Shown one piece after another: positions 7,960 to 17,031 of a stretch of DNA of 64,000 nt. The stretch's first letter is position 1, and each line of letters starts with the position of its first letter. The position numbers and the translations under genes are program-made. Location of the stretch: positions 1 through 64,000 of the forward strand of contig JBCBSS010000011.1 in NCBI GenBank assembly GCA_039819065.1, written 5' to 3'. The notes below the pieces were generated by a model. That model was given only the letters and a program-made list of their open reading frames with translations. It was not told the origin of the DNA and did not search any database. This DNA comes from JBCBSS01 sp039819065. GTDB lineage: Bacteria > Bacteroidota > Bacteroidia > Cytophagales > Cyclobacteriaceae.

Positions 7960-8781
7960 TCATCGAGGTCTGTTGGATATGAATTTCCGAAAAAGAAGTA
8001 AAATGGCTGCGTTGATTAATCCAACTATAGCACCTCCCCATAGGAATAAAACGAAAAAAAACAGTAGAGCCAGGATAGGGACATCATCTTGCTCGAATAG
8101 AGCAAATATTGATACTTCTACTGCCAACCAAGAGAAAAGAAAAAAGTAAAATGGTAAAATTACCTTAATGATCTTACCAAAGTCTACCTCGCCTTCAACA
8201 TGACGATAATACGCCTTGACCGTGAAAAAGGCAACCACCCCCATTAGTAAATAGAAAATGGTCATTAAAAAGGTTCTATTGATATCTTCGTAAAGATTGG
8301 TAAAGTTTATGGGCAGTATGATTAGCTGTAATGATAAGAGAACAACTAGACTGAAATTGAACCCATGAGCCCATTTGTTTGAGCGGGTTATTCTACTAGT
8401 GAGGTTTGTCAACCAAGGCCCTCGACTTTGCTCCCTGCCCAAACTATTAGTATTACTCTCAGTCTTTTGTTTAGGCTCGACTAGATTGTTTTCATTATTT
8501 TCAATTGAAGCCTTTTCGTCAAGAGAATGGTTGACTAGATAGTGCTCTTCCAGGTATTCCAATAACGAACTTCTACCTGGTTCACCTATCGACAACTCCG
8601 TTGGGTTGCCATCTTCTGAAATTACGTACTCAGTGCCTTCATCACCATCATATTCTAAAAACCTTATTTGATTAAGGCTCTTTTTCTGGTCTAATGCCTG
8701 AAAAAGATGATTAGCTTGCTCTAAACTGGCAGCGCTTCGGCTAAAAACTAGCCATTTCTTGTAATCTGACTCTCTACTCAT
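7960..8781 (-). CDS. Four-helix membrane protein with cytoplasmic N-terminal domain
   Basis: 273 residues. The N-terminal ~125 residues are soluble (KKWLVFSRSAASLEQANHLF, then an acidic Asn-rich linker), followed by about four hydrophobic segments (FNFSLVVLLSLQLIILPI, FLMTIFYLLMGVVAFFTV, VILPFYFFLFSWLAVEVSIF, LALLFFFVLFLWGGAIVGLI). No catalytic motif was recognised. It is isolated, with no operon partner in the same direction. Confidence 0.65.
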   Translation of the reverse strand: MSRESDYKKWLVFSRSAASLEQANHLFQALDQKKSLNQIRFLEYDGDEGTEYVISEDGNPTELSIGEPGRSSLLEYLEEHYLVNHSLDEKASIENNENNLVEPKQKTESNTNSLGREQSRGPWLTNLTSRITRSNKWAHGFNFSLVVLLSLQLIILPINFTNLYEDINRTFLMTIFYLLMGVVAFFTVKAYYRHVEGEVDFGKIIKVILPFYFFLFSWLAVEVSIFALFEQDDVPILALLFFFVLFLWGGAIVGLINAAILLLFRKFISNRPR

Positions 8782-9055
8782 CCTGAACTTTTATTGCAAT
8801 GCATTGTGTAGCATCCCATAAGCCGCAAAGTACAGTCAAAATGAGTAAATAAATTCATCTAGCGAGCCTAAATAATTACAGAAATGCTTTTCTTGCCTAA
8901 ACACTCACGGTTCTACAATAAGTCGATTTATACGAATCCGGGTTTTTGCTTCAATCTCATTCTTTGCGGGTTCAGTCCATGAATACGACGCTTCAGGTTA
9001 TTCCATTTTCAGGTATGAAATAATGTTGCCATCTTCATATTGAGAATTAAGACCT

Positions 9056-9133
9056 ATGAGAAAAGTCCTAAATACCGGTTTGCTTATTGTCGGCATCGGC
9101 GTTGCGGTGGTAGCTTACCTCCTCCTGGTTTAA
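9056..9133 (+). CDS. Possible 25-residue membrane microprotein
   Basis: A short ATG-to-TAA frame begins MRKVLNTGLLIVGIGVAV and is a single hydrophobic helix with a basic N-terminus. It lies 63 bases before a LytS-type sensor kinase on the same strand, in a 414-bp spacer that otherwise holds nothing recognisable. Only composition and position support it. Confidence 0.3.
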   Translation: MRKVLNTGLLIVGIGVAVVAYLLLV

Positions 9134-9196
9134 TACTTTCTTTCCGTAGGGTAAGTATCTTTGTTGGTGTAGTTGATGCGACAGTGTGCATAATCC

Positions 9197-10237
9197 ATGA
9201 AAATCAGAATAAAACCGCTACTGGCCCGGTTGGCCATCTGCATAATTGGTGGTACCCTTTTCGCCATCATGTTCTACCCCAAAGGGGTGACAGAACCAGA
9301 ATGGCTTGCGCGCAGCCTCACCCGCAATTCCCTTTCTTATTTCGCCATCTGGACTGGCAATCTCTTCATCTACAAAAAGGTCGGGCAAAAGATATCATGG
9401 TTTCCCAAACCGTTCAAAAGGTTGGGCGTGGGTATGGGGCTTATGCTCTTCTTCTCCGCCTTGGTTATTCTCATACCCAACTACATGATCTACCTCTCCA
9501 TACAAGAAGAAGAACACGCCTGGGAATTCTTCTACTACAATAACCTCTACGACTTTCTGATTGCCAATATTCTGATTCTTGGCCTGCATAGCGTGTCTTT
9601 CTATTCGGAATGGAAAAAGTCACTAATCAAAACCGAGATCCTGCAGAAGGAAAACCTGGAGTCACAACTGGCTACTTTAAAGAGCCAAATCAGCCCTCAC
9701 TTCCTATTCAACAGCCTAAATGTCCTTTCTACCCTGATCCATACCGACACCGACCTGGCCGATCAATTCATCAACCGGCTCTCATTGGTGTACAGGTATT
9801 TGTTAGAAAACAAAGACAAAGAGGTAATAGAATTGATGACCGAAATGGAGTTTGTCCGGTCCTATCTTTTCTTGCTAGAAACACGCTTTCAGGACAACTT
9901 GAAGGTGAATATTGATATCCCAAAGAAGGGTAATCGTCAGATACCACCGATGTCCATACAGATGCTGATAGAAAATGCGATCAAGCACAATGTGATTTCC
10001 GAAAGAAAACCGCTACACATAGATATCAAGCAAGTAGAAGACTATATCATTATCAGCAACAACCTGCAATTGAGAAAAGACTCGCTAGAATCCACCCATA
10101 TTGGGCTGGGCAACATCAAAAAGCGATATGAATACCTTACCGATAAGCCTGTGGATATCATCAAAGATGAAACCTGCTTTACGGTTAAGATCCCGTTACT
10201 CAGTTTTACTGAAAGTAAACCCTTGCTGACCTCATGA
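9197..10237 (+). CDS. LytS/YehU-type sensor histidine kinase
   Basis: 346 residues. About four membrane helices occupy residues 8-140. A coiled linker follows, then the HisKA_5-type phosphoacceptor block (LKSQISPHFLFNSLN, around residue 165) and a degenerate HATPase with N-box IENAIKHN. There is no periplasmic sensor domain, as usual for this group. It overlaps the LytTR regulator by four bases (ATGA), so the pair is co-translated and is expected to phosphorylate that partner. Confidence 0.88.
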   Translation: MKIRIKPLLARLAICIIGGTLFAIMFYPKGVTEPEWLARSLTRNSLSYFAIWTGNLFIYKKVGQKISWFPKPFKRLGVGMGLMLFFSALVILIPNYMIYLSIQEEEHAWEFFYYNNLYDFLIANILILGLHSVSFYSEWKKSLIKTEILQKENLESQLATLKSQISPHFLFNSLNVLSTLIHTDTDLADQFINRLSLVYRYLLENKDKEVIELMTEMEFVRSYLFLLETRFQDNLKVNIDIPKKGNRQIPPMSIQMLIENAIKHNVISERKPLHIDIKQVEDYIIISNNLQLRKDSLESTHIGLGNIKKRYEYLTDKPVDIIKDETCFTVKIPLLSFTESKPLLTS

Positions 10238-10989
10238 ATATAGTGATCATAGAAGATGAGAAACTAGCCAGGGAGAAACTGCAGGGTTTGATCAAGCGGT
10301 ATGATGAAGGCATTCAGGTGGTAGCCAACCTCGACTCGGTCGATAGCGCCTTATGCTGGCTGTCAGAAAACGAAGCCCCAGATCTCATCTTTGTGGATAT
10401 TCACCTCGCTGATGGTATCTCCTTTGAGATTTTCGAGAAGATAGATGTCTCCGTTCCAGTCATTTTTACCACCGCCTATGACCAATACGCCATCAAAGCC
10501 TTCCGGCTCAATAGTGTGGATTACTTGCTCAAACCTATCCAATTTGAAGACCTGGAGAGAAGCTTCGACAAGTTCAAAAAACTCAACAACAATTCGCAAT
10601 CACTGGATATTGGCCTCTTGCGGGAAGCATTGAGCATACCACAGCAGCAATACAAATCGCGGTTCATTACCAAGGTAGGCGAGAACATACAATCCATCAA
10701 CATTTCTGATGTGAGCTATTTCTTCACCGAATTCAAAGGTGTTTTCCTTATGACCTGGGAAGCTAAAAAGCACCTGATCAACTATACCCTGGAGCAATTG
10801 GAAAATGTACTAGACCCCAACCAATTCTTCAGGCTCAACAGAAAATACATTGTGGATGTAGAGGCTATTGAAAAGATGTCCTCCTACCACGGCGGCCGGT
10901 TGAAGGTATGCCTAAAAGATTGCTCAGATGATGAGATCATCGTAAGCCGTGAGAAGGTTGCTGAATTGAAGAAATGGCTGGACAGGTAA
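10234..10989 (+). CDS. LytTR-family response regulator
   Basis: 251 residues. An N-terminal receiver domain carries the acidic pocket (IEDEK), the phospho-Asp in IFVDIHL (about D54), the TTAYD block and the Lys in YLLKPIQ. A C-terminal LytTR DNA-binding domain (about 150-250) contains the FFRLNRKYIVDVEAIE signature. It is coupled to the upstream kinase. A paralogous kinase/regulator pair with the same layout lies at 31005-32798. Confidence 0.9.
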   Translation: MNIVIIEDEKLAREKLQGLIKRYDEGIQVVANLDSVDSALCWLSENEAPDLIFVDIHLADGISFEIFEKIDVSVPVIFTTAYDQYAIKAFRLNSVDYLLKPIQFEDLERSFDKFKKLNNNSQSLDIGLLREALSIPQQQYKSRFITKVGENIQSINISDVSYFFTEFKGVFLMTWEAKKHLINYTLEQLENVLDPNQFFRLNRKYIVDVEAIEKMSSYHGGRLKVCLKDCSDDEIIVSREKVAELKKWLDR

Positions 10990-11678
10990 TTATTCAGACC
11001 CTTTCCTGTTCGCACTTCCTACAACCCTAGCTGTCATGGCGAGGAACGAAGCCATCCCATCATTAAAAGCTGGAATCCAATCTTATAGTGAATTGTCTCA
11101 CCTGCCCATGCTATCCATATATTTCATCCGTCAAAGACGGTAACCGGAGCCTGCCAATAAGATGCTGCCCAGAATGACTATCTTAGGTAGAAATACCCGA
11201 CTTCTCATTCAAATAACATCACCGAAGGAAACCACTCAATAGTGAGTTCTGTTTGCCACGTTTTAACCCGTGGCAACTATAGCTAAAACAATAAGGTTTT
11301 AGCCGCTAATTCATACCACGCTCGAAACAAGTTGCTTTGCCTAAAGTTAGCGGCTCAAGCCTTATTATTGGAGTGGTCAGCTATCCATGGACTAAAGTCC
11401 ATGGCAAAACGAGTGATAGAAGCGAAGTCAGGTGTCTCTCTTTCGATACAACAGCAAGGCAACTTCCTTAAATTCCAATGTCATGTCGAGGAACGAAGCC
11501 ATCCCGGAATTGAATAGCGTACCTTCATACAACGACTAAACCAACCTCTTTGCCTTGGAATCATCTCCTCTCTCCATTCATTAGTCATACACTGGACACT
11601 CAAGTGCGTAAAATAAACCTTATAGGCTGCTGCGCGTTCTTGATGAGCAGGGCTTTATTCGAATAGATATAGGAGGAT
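10990..11678. other. 689-bp noncoding spacer rich in palindromic repeats
   Basis: No convincing gene is present. Two copies of a GTCATG-CGAGGAACGAAGC block occur (about 11034 and 11482). There is an imperfect 20-base inverted repeat (11290-11309 against 11347-11366, 18 of 20 matching) and a palindrome CCATGGACT-AA-AGTCCATGG at 11385-11404. A related palindrome, CATGGG-ttaaag-CCCATG, lies at 12498-12515, after the next gene. Confidence 0.7.
11290..11366. repeat. Inverted repeat with 20-base arms
   Basis: The arms AATAAGGTTTTAGCCGCTAA and TTAGCGGCTCAAGCCTTATT pair at 18 of 20 positions around a 37-base loop. No transposase is nearby. Confidence 0.55.
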
Positions 11679-12395
11679 ATGGAAGACAAGGAATGGGAGC
11701 GCTTTAATCTCAACATGCCCGATGGAGGGCCCATTTACACGGAACACAACGCCGAACATCTTATCGTAGAACCATGGAATGCGATTTCGTCTCTGATTAT
11801 CGCACTACCTGCTATTTATTGGGCGATCAGGCTATGGGGCCGGTATAAAGAATTTCCGTTTCTTGTATACTGCCTACCCTTGCTTTTTCTTAATGGTATA
11901 GGCAGCACTTTGTTCCATGCTTTCCGCGTGTCGAAGTTCTTTTTAATGATGGATATGTTGCCGCCGATCATACTAACCATTTCGGTAAGCATCTATTTCT
12001 GGCTCAAAGTACTGAAACGATGGTGGTTTTCATTCATCGCCATTCCCCCATTTATTTTAATGCGTTTTTGGGTCTTTGATAATTTCCCCTCCCACACGGC
12101 GATTAACCTCACTTATGCCATTACCGGTTTGATGATATTCTTGCCCATGTTGGTATTCTTATATCAAACACAATTCGAGCGATGGAGAACTTTGGTGCTT
12201 TCTATATTCTATTTGACGTTGGCATTGTTGTTCAGGGAAATTGACGCACGCGAATTTGTGTCTTTCCTGCCCATGGGCACACATTTCCTATGGCATGGAT
12301 TCAGTGGAGTAGCAGGTTTTCTCTTGGCCAGGTACCTATATGATGTTAGGGTAAGTGAGTTATCACTGAAGAAAATGACGCTAAGTACAGTTTGA
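11679..12395 (+). CDS. Ceramidase-like (CREST superfamily) integral membrane hydrolase
   Basis: 238 residues with about seven membrane helices. The CREST pattern is visible: N34 in EPWNAISS, S76 and H80 in GIGSTLFHAF, D92 in MMDMLPP, and H202/H206 in THFLWHGF. In alkaline ceramidases and PAQR relatives these residues bind zinc and catalyse amide hydrolysis. Many Bacteroidota make sphingolipids, so a ceramide or other lipid amide is a reasonable substrate guess, but the sequence does not settle it. It is flanked by repeat-rich spacers and has no operon partner. Confidence 0.7.
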   Translation: MEDKEWERFNLNMPDGGPIYTEHNAEHLIVEPWNAISSLIIALPAIYWAIRLWGRYKEFPFLVYCLPLLFLNGIGSTLFHAFRVSKFFLMMDMLPPIILTISVSIYFWLKVLKRWWFSFIAIPPFILMRFWVFDNFPSHTAINLTYAITGLMIFLPMLVFLYQTQFERWRTLVLSIFYLTLALLFREIDAREFVSFLPMGTHFLWHGFSGVAGFLLARYLYDVRVSELSLKKMTLSTV

Positions 12396-12497
12396 AATTA
12401 GTCTACCCTAGTGCCTAAGAGCAGGCCCTGCAAAATATCTTCAATCGATCAGATTTGACACTTGTGGCCAAAGCCTTTTAAAGGGTGTTATCTTATA

Positions 12498-12515
12498 CAT
12501 GGGTTAAAGCCCATG
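12498..12515. repeat. Palindrome CATGGG-ttaaag-CCCATG
   Basis: A perfect six-base inverted repeat lies between the convergent ceramidase-like and MFS genes. It is similar to the palindrome at 11385-11404 and could act as a bidirectional terminator or a dispersed repeat. Confidence 0.45.
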
Positions 12516-12567
12516 GCAATTCGAGGTATACTAGGGTTTTCCCTGATGGCGGATATTCATTTTCTAT

Positions 12568-13893
12568 CTACTCGCTAGAAGGGTTCTTCATGATGGTCAA
12601 TATCCTTACACTCACAACCGCAATTACCAGAATGAGCACAGCTGGAATCCAAAAAGTTTGAGCACCGAAAATGCTGTAGATAACACCTCCGGATACCAAC
12701 CCAACAATACTGGCCAGACTACCGGCACTTGATGCATAACCTTGAATAGCGCCTTGATACTTGTCTCCCGCCACATAGGCCAACACACTCAGGAAGGAAG
12801 GCCACATGATGCCATTACCGGCTGAGAAGAATACAGCCGAAGCATAGACGAGCACCAGTTGATTGGTACTCACCAATATGAAACTAACGCATAGCAAAAG
12901 ATTACCTGCGATAATTAACTGCCCTTCAGAAAACCTACTTGAGACCTTACCCAACACAGACCCTTGTACCAGCACCATAATGCCACTAAGCAATGAGAAG
13001 AATATGCCCAATTGAAAAACATCCCACTCCAACGCTTTTTGAGCATGAATGGGGAAAGACACATAGAAAAAGTTAAAGGCTAAGAAAATGAGAAAATACA
13101 TGATTAAAATGTAGCCGACATTTTTGCGCTTTGCCATCTGCCAAAAGCCTTTCGGGTCTTCCTTGCACTTCATTTTGTAGCATTCTTTATGCTCCTGACC
13201 GAGCGTTTTCCTGAGACGCTCTTCATCAGCAGGCTTGGTGAGCGCCAAAGGCTTGGATTCAGGCAACCGAAAGGCGATAACAATCAATGCAAAGATGGAT
13301 ACCAGCATGGCGGCAAATACCGGCACTATTTCACCTAAGGCGGTAGAGCCCAAAAGGCCAGCTATAGTGGGGCCGATGATGAAACCCATATTGGCGGAAG
13401 CGGCCATTTTTCCGAAGTTGCTTTTGCGGTTCTTTTCAGTAGAAATATCGGCTAAGTAAGCGTTGGCCACAGAAACGTTTCCACCGGTAAGGCCATCTAG
13501 TGCTCTTGCCAGAAAAAGAATCAACAGCGGTAACGTGATGATAAAAATACCTGCAGTGGCATTATCAACTTCAACCAGGTTTTTGGTAGGTAACAACAAG
13601 GCCACCAGAAATAAAATCCAGGCCAACAAGGTTCCCGCCTGGCTTAAGAGTAATATCTTCCTTCTACCGAACCGATCTGACCAGTTCCCTAGAATAGGAG
13701 CGCCAACGAGTTGAAAAGCGGAATAAGTAGCGCCCATTATACCATAGATAAACTCATTACCACCAAACTTGACCACAAGGAAAACTAAGAAGGGAAGGAT
13801 GATACTATAACCCATGGTACCGATGAAATTGACCATGAGAATGGGTAGCAGCGGTCGGGAAGTTGAAGCAGGGGCAGTTAGGGACTCGGACAT
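12568..13893 (-). CDS. MFS transporter (TetA/MdtG-like drug:H+ antiporter group)
   Basis: 441 residues with about twelve membrane helices and the motif-A loop GNWSDRFGRRKILL between helices 2 and 3. The central cytoplasmic loop (about residues 220-255) is longer than usual, charged, and carries two Cys (EHKECYKMKCKEDPKGFW). Family knowledge suggests proton-driven efflux of a small molecule at the inner membrane; the substrate is unknown. The gene stands alone. Confidence 0.85.
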   Translation of the reverse strand: MSESLTAPASTSRPLLPILMVNFIGTMGYSIILPFLVFLVVKFGGNEFIYGIMGATYSAFQLVGAPILGNWSDRFGRRKILLLSQAGTLLAWILFLVALLLPTKNLVEVDNATAGIFIITLPLLILFLARALDGLTGGNVSVANAYLADISTEKNRKSNFGKMAASANMGFIIGPTIAGLLGSTALGEIVPVFAAMLVSIFALIVIAFRLPESKPLALTKPADEERLRKTLGQEHKECYKMKCKEDPKGFWQMAKRKNVGYILIMYFLIFLAFNFFYVSFPIHAQKALEWDVFQLGIFFSLLSGIMVLVQGSVLGKVSSRFSEGQLIIAGNLLLCVSFILVSTNQLVLVYASAVFFSAGNGIMWPSFLSVLAYVAGDKYQGAIQGYASSAGSLASIVGLVSGGVIYSIFGAQTFWIPAVLILVIAVVSVRILTIMKNPSSE

Positions 13894-14226
13894 TAACGAA
13901 TATAAGCAATCGCCAAAAGCTTTCGGCCAAGGCTACATTATTCTTCTGCTAACAATCCTTCTTTTAACTACTGGTATGTGGAGAATGCGGTTCATAAATC
14001 ATTGGATAGGTTGATTTCTATTTATCCAAGACATAGATCATACACAGCTAAAGTGCTAGCCCATCTGTAGCAACCACCTCCAAGATGTGACTATATCCAT
14101 TATTTTTTTAATTATAGTTAAGTCATATCTTACATCGTTTTGTTACTTTAAAAAAATTATTTTATAATTGATAATTACTGTTCTCAGATTGTTGTACTTT
14201 ACTTATCCAATTCAGGATTAATCTTA

Positions 14227-14259
14227 AGGCCGGGTTCCCATACCTGGCCTTTTGTTTTT
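14227..14259 (+). terminator. Rho-independent terminator without an obvious gene before it
   Basis: The stem AGGCCGGG / CCTGGCCT (one G-T pair) is followed by TTTTGTTTTT. On the plus strand no gene ends nearby; the nearest upstream gene (MFS) starts at 13893 and reads away. The 482-bp gap between genes could therefore hold a small RNA or a 5' leader that ends here. Apart from AT-rich sequence I see nothing else in the gap. Confidence 0.55.
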
Positions 14260-14375
14260 AAAGCCTAGGATTCTATTAAGAATCGCCATTTCCCAATTCG
14301 TTAATGGATATGGCCAACGTGTTTTGTGGCTTTCTATTATCTTCATACTTTGACCACATAGCAATACTTTTCCGA

Positions 14376-15065
14376 ATGTCATTCGCTAAAAATATTCTCA
14401 AGTTCTACCGTGATGTAACCATCCCAACCGGACTGCCTAAAGGCGTTGAAGTGCTTTATCCATTTGACGATCCTAATGTCTTAGATATTCTGGATACTTT
14501 CTACGAAAAGTATTTCAATGATGATCAGCGTCGTATTTTCCTTATCGGGATCAACCCAGGGCGATTTGGTGCAGGCGTCACCGGTATTCCTTTTACTGAT
14601 CCCATCCGCCTGAAAGAGGTACTGGACATTGAGAATGATTTTGACAAAAAAGCTGAGCTTTCATCGAAGTTTATCTATCAAATGATTGAAGCATTAGGAG
14701 GAGCGAAGAGGTTCTATCAACACTTTTTCTTCTCATCGGTATCTCCGTTGGGTTTTGTGAAAGATGGAAAGAACCTGAATTATTACGATCAGGCCGATTT
14801 GATGCAAGCACTGGAGACTTATATGATGACCAATATGCAAAAGAAGGTTGCTTTTGGAGGAGTCAAGCAAATTGCCTTTGCGTTGGGTCAGGGCCAGAAT
14901 TATAAACAATTGCTCAAGTACAATAAACAATACAGACTCTTCGATGAGATCAAACCGCTACCTCACCCTCGATGGGTCATGCAATACCGGCTCAAGCGGC
15001 TGGACGAATTCATCGAGATGTATGTAAAAGAGCTTGAAGAAGCTATTGCCAATACCTCATTCTAA
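14376..15065 (+). CDS. Uracil-DNA-glycosylase-like protein (SMUG2/DUF4918 type)
   Basis: 229 residues from the ATG at 14376; an upstream in-frame ATG at 14304 adds a hydrophobic leader that does not fit the family. The UDG-fold motifs are IFLIGINPGRFGAG (motif 1, with TGIPFTDP following) and the C-terminal PHPRWVMQYR (motif 2). SMUG2-like proteins are predicted to remove uracil or damaged bases in base-excision repair. There is no operon partner. Confidence 0.75.
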   Translation: MSFAKNILKFYRDVTIPTGLPKGVEVLYPFDDPNVLDILDTFYEKYFNDDQRRIFLIGINPGRFGAGVTGIPFTDPIRLKEVLDIENDFDKKAELSSKFIYQMIEALGGAKRFYQHFFFSSVSPLGFVKDGKNLNYYDQADLMQALETYMMTNMQKKVAFGGVKQIAFALGQGQNYKQLLKYNKQYRLFDEIKPLPHPRWVMQYRLKRLDEFIEMYVKELEEAIANTSF

Positions 15066-15152
15066 AATACCGAAGTTCGATAAGCTGCTTTAATGGCTAT
15101 TCAAATGACGAAGTACTATCTTAGTTGAATCGCTGTTAAAAACTTAAGGTAT

Positions 15153-15512
15153 ATGGAGAAGATCAACATAAAAGAAAAGTTCGGGCTGTTTAATGAGCAT
15201 TGGACACCTAAAATCATTGGTGAACTGAATGGCCAATATGTCAAACTCGCCAAAGTACAAGGTGAAATGGTGTGGCACAGCCATGAGCACGAAGATGAAC
15301 TTTTCTACATACTGAAAGGCACGCTCAAAATGCACTTAAGGGATAAAACGGTAGAATTGAATGCCGGAGACATGTACATTGTACCGAAAGGAGTAGAGCA
15401 TATGCCTGAAGCCGAGGAAGAAGTGCACCTCATGTTGTTTGAACCTAAAGCAACCAAGCATACGGGAGAGGTTGAGTCTGAGCTGACGGACAATGACCAG
15501 AAGTGGATATAA
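15153..15512 (+). CDS. Small single-domain cupin
   Basis: 119 residues. Cupin motif 1 is WHSHEHEDELFYILKGTLKM (H, H, E metal ligands) and motif 2 is PKGVEHMPEAEEEVHLMLF. The C-terminal tail is acidic. It is probably a cytosolic metal-binding cupin of unknown substrate; such cupins are often isomerases, dioxygenases or sensors. Confidence 0.8.
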   Translation: MEKINIKEKFGLFNEHWTPKIIGELNGQYVKLAKVQGEMVWHSHEHEDELFYILKGTLKMHLRDKTVELNAGDMYIVPKGVEHMPEAEEEVHLMLFEPKATKHTGEVESELTDNDQKWI

Positions 15513-15707
15513 CTGCACGAAGGCCTAAAAGAAATGGGCAGTAGGCAAAAAAAACTGCTTGTTGTTGCTAGGCTACTACTGATTGTTTGCTTCCAATACC
15601 ACTGGAATAGCTCTTATAACACTCCATTCTATCTAGGGATGTGCAACTTAATGTTCCCTATTTTGTTCCAACTTTTTGATCATCTCAATAAACCTAAACC
15701 CGCAATC

Positions 15708-15881
15708 ATGGAAGAAACCAAAGTAAGCCTGGAAAAAGAAATCGAAGCACTTACCGCACAATTGACTGGAGATATGTTCAAGGATATGGACATCAAAGAC
15801 AAAATCCACAACCTGAAAATGAAACTCAATGGTGTCAAGCCGATGGATTCCAGCATCGATTGCATTGGCTGCGGTAGCTAA
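15708..15881 (+). CDS. Small conserved-looking protein with C-terminal CIGCGS
   Basis: 57 residues from the ATG at 15708. The frame is open upstream to 15534, but that extension is hydrophobic and unlike the rest. The peptide is a charged helix (VSLEKEIEALTAQLTGDMF, then DIKDKIHNLKMKLNGVKP) ending in a Cys pair, IDCIGCGS. The Cys-x-x-Cys at the tail could bind metal. Function is unknown. Confidence 0.55.
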   Translation: MEETKVSLEKEIEALTAQLTGDMFKDMDIKDKIHNLKMKLNGVKPMDSSIDCIGCGS

Positions 15882-15894
15882 GACCTCACCATAC

Positions 15895-15915
15895 AAAAAT
15901 CGCCTGAGGCTTTTT
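15895..15915. terminator. Bidirectional terminator-like hairpin
   Basis: AAAAA-TC-GCC-TGA-GGC-TTTTT lies between convergent genes ending at 15881 (plus) and 15918 (minus). The A-run and T-run on either side suit termination in both directions. Confidence 0.4.
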
Positions 15916-15917
15916 CG

Positions 15918-16502
15918 TTAGTCCCAGAAATATTCGTCTGACTTTTTCTTAATCGTCCAACCTATGATGATAGGCATAATACCGAATCCAATAAAGATAG
16001 GTAAAGCGATTAATGAAGGTCGACGATCTTCCTCATGGGGTTCTGGTGGCTCAGCCAAGAATGGAGACACCATGATCCAAATGCCTATAAAAAAGCTAAC
16101 CGCCACGATCGTGTAGGTGAGAATCACGGCTGGCCAGAAATACCAGCTGTCCCTGAACGCCTGGTTGTTTCTTCTGAAAGCTTCATAAGCTTCACGTGCA
16201 TGCTGTCTGGCCCATTCTTGTTTTACTCTTTGCTGCTCTTCGTAAGATGCGTATGTATTCTGCTGATTTGAATAACCGGGTTCATTCGAGTAGGATGGGG
16301 CAGGTTCATAGACCTCGGGTTCGGGCTCACGTTCGCCCATAAGTACTTCATAAGCTTCCGTTAACTCAATAAATACATCTTCTGCACCTGGATCGCTATT
16401 GCGGTCTGGGTGATATCGCATTGCCAGCTTTCTGTAGGCCTTTTTTACCTGGCCTTGAGTAGCACCTGGTGCGAGTCCAAGCGTTTCGAAATACTCTCTC
16501 AT
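15918..16502 (-). CDS. DnaJ-domain membrane protein
   Basis: 194 residues from the ATG at 16502, where the J-domain begins; the open frame extends 29 codons further but that part is not J-like. The J-domain (MREYFETLGLAPGATQGQVK, then RYHPDRNSDP) contains the invariant HPD that stimulates DnaK ATPase. A Pro/Tyr/Gln-rich linker follows, then two transmembrane segments (FWPAVILTYTIVAVSFFIGI and LIALPIFIGFGIMPIIIGW). It probably recruits Hsp70 to the membrane. Confidence 0.8.
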   Translation of the reverse strand: MREYFETLGLAPGATQGQVKKAYRKLAMRYHPDRNSDPGAEDVFIELTEAYEVLMGEREPEPEVYEPAPSYSNEPGYSNQQNTYASYEEQQRVKQEWARQHAREAYEAFRRNNQAFRDSWYFWPAVILTYTIVAVSFFIGIWIMVSPFLAEPPEPHEEDRRPSLIALPIFIGFGIMPIIIGWTIKKKSDEYFWD

Positions 16503-16598
16503 TCTAAGAATTTGTGCTAAGGTATTTTTTAGAACACAAACTTTGGTAAATTCGTTGACTTGAGAACCCTGAATAAGTAACCAAAGCAACTTAGAACA

Positions 16599-17009
16599 TT
16601 GGAAGTAATTTTTAAGAATGAAGCCGGCAACTGTGTCATCAGAAAAGAAGATGACAAGAAGTTTGTCATGATCGAACTCAAAGGCAAACTAGAACTGGAT
16701 GAATACAAGTCCGCCTTTGAAAATTTTCTAAAACATGTCATTGAAATAGGCTACACCAAACTAGTCTATAATGTGAAAGAGCTATCCTCAACAGACCCTC
16801 GCGCCAGGGCATGGTATATGACCAGCCATTTGCCAAAGGCGTTTAAGTCTATCGACAAGTCGACCTTGCTCAAGTGTGCCCTGGTAAAGCCTTCCAGCCT
16901 ATTTCAACGGTTGACGCTAGAAGCTGTGGTGAAAGGATCGAAAGCGAGAGGCCGTGAGTTGGAGGTTAAGTTTTTCGATAACCTCGACGATGCTCTAGCT
17001 TGGATTTAA
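16599..17009 (+). CDS. Hypothetical protein, possibly STAS/SpoIIAA-like
   Basis: 136 residues from a TTG start that preserves the first beta strand (EVIFKNEAGNCVIRKEDDKK). The alternation of strand and helix (FVMIELKGKLELDEYKSAFE, then YTKLVYNVKELSSTDPRARA) resembles the SpoIIAA-like STAS fold seen in many Bacteroidota proteins. There is no membrane segment. The TAA stop lies inside a terminator stem. Confidence 0.6.
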   Translation: MEVIFKNEAGNCVIRKEDDKKFVMIELKGKLELDEYKSAFENFLKHVIEIGYTKLVYNVKELSSTDPRARAWYMTSHLPKAFKSIDKSTLLKCALVKPSSLFQRLTLEAVVKGSKARGRELEVKFFDNLDDALAWI

Positions 17010-17022
17010 TCCGGGCTTTTTT
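16997..17022 (+). terminator. Terminator overlapping the stop codon
   Basis: AGCTTGGATT pairs with AATCCGGGCT (two G-T pairs), followed by six T. The stop codon of the STAS-like gene (17007-17009) is in the loop/right arm. The convergent ABC permease ends 10 bases further on. Confidence 0.6.
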
Positions 17023-17031
17023 GTTTCAGGA

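Noticed and set aside
9040..9543. 167-codon plus-strand ORF overlapping the first LytS gene
   Set aside because: It is rich in His, Arg and Pro from an out-of-frame reading, while the LytS frame has membrane helices and kinase motifs.
11332..11517. 61-codon plus-strand ORF
   Set aside because: It runs through the palindromic repeats of the spacer, has no protein-like composition and no start context.
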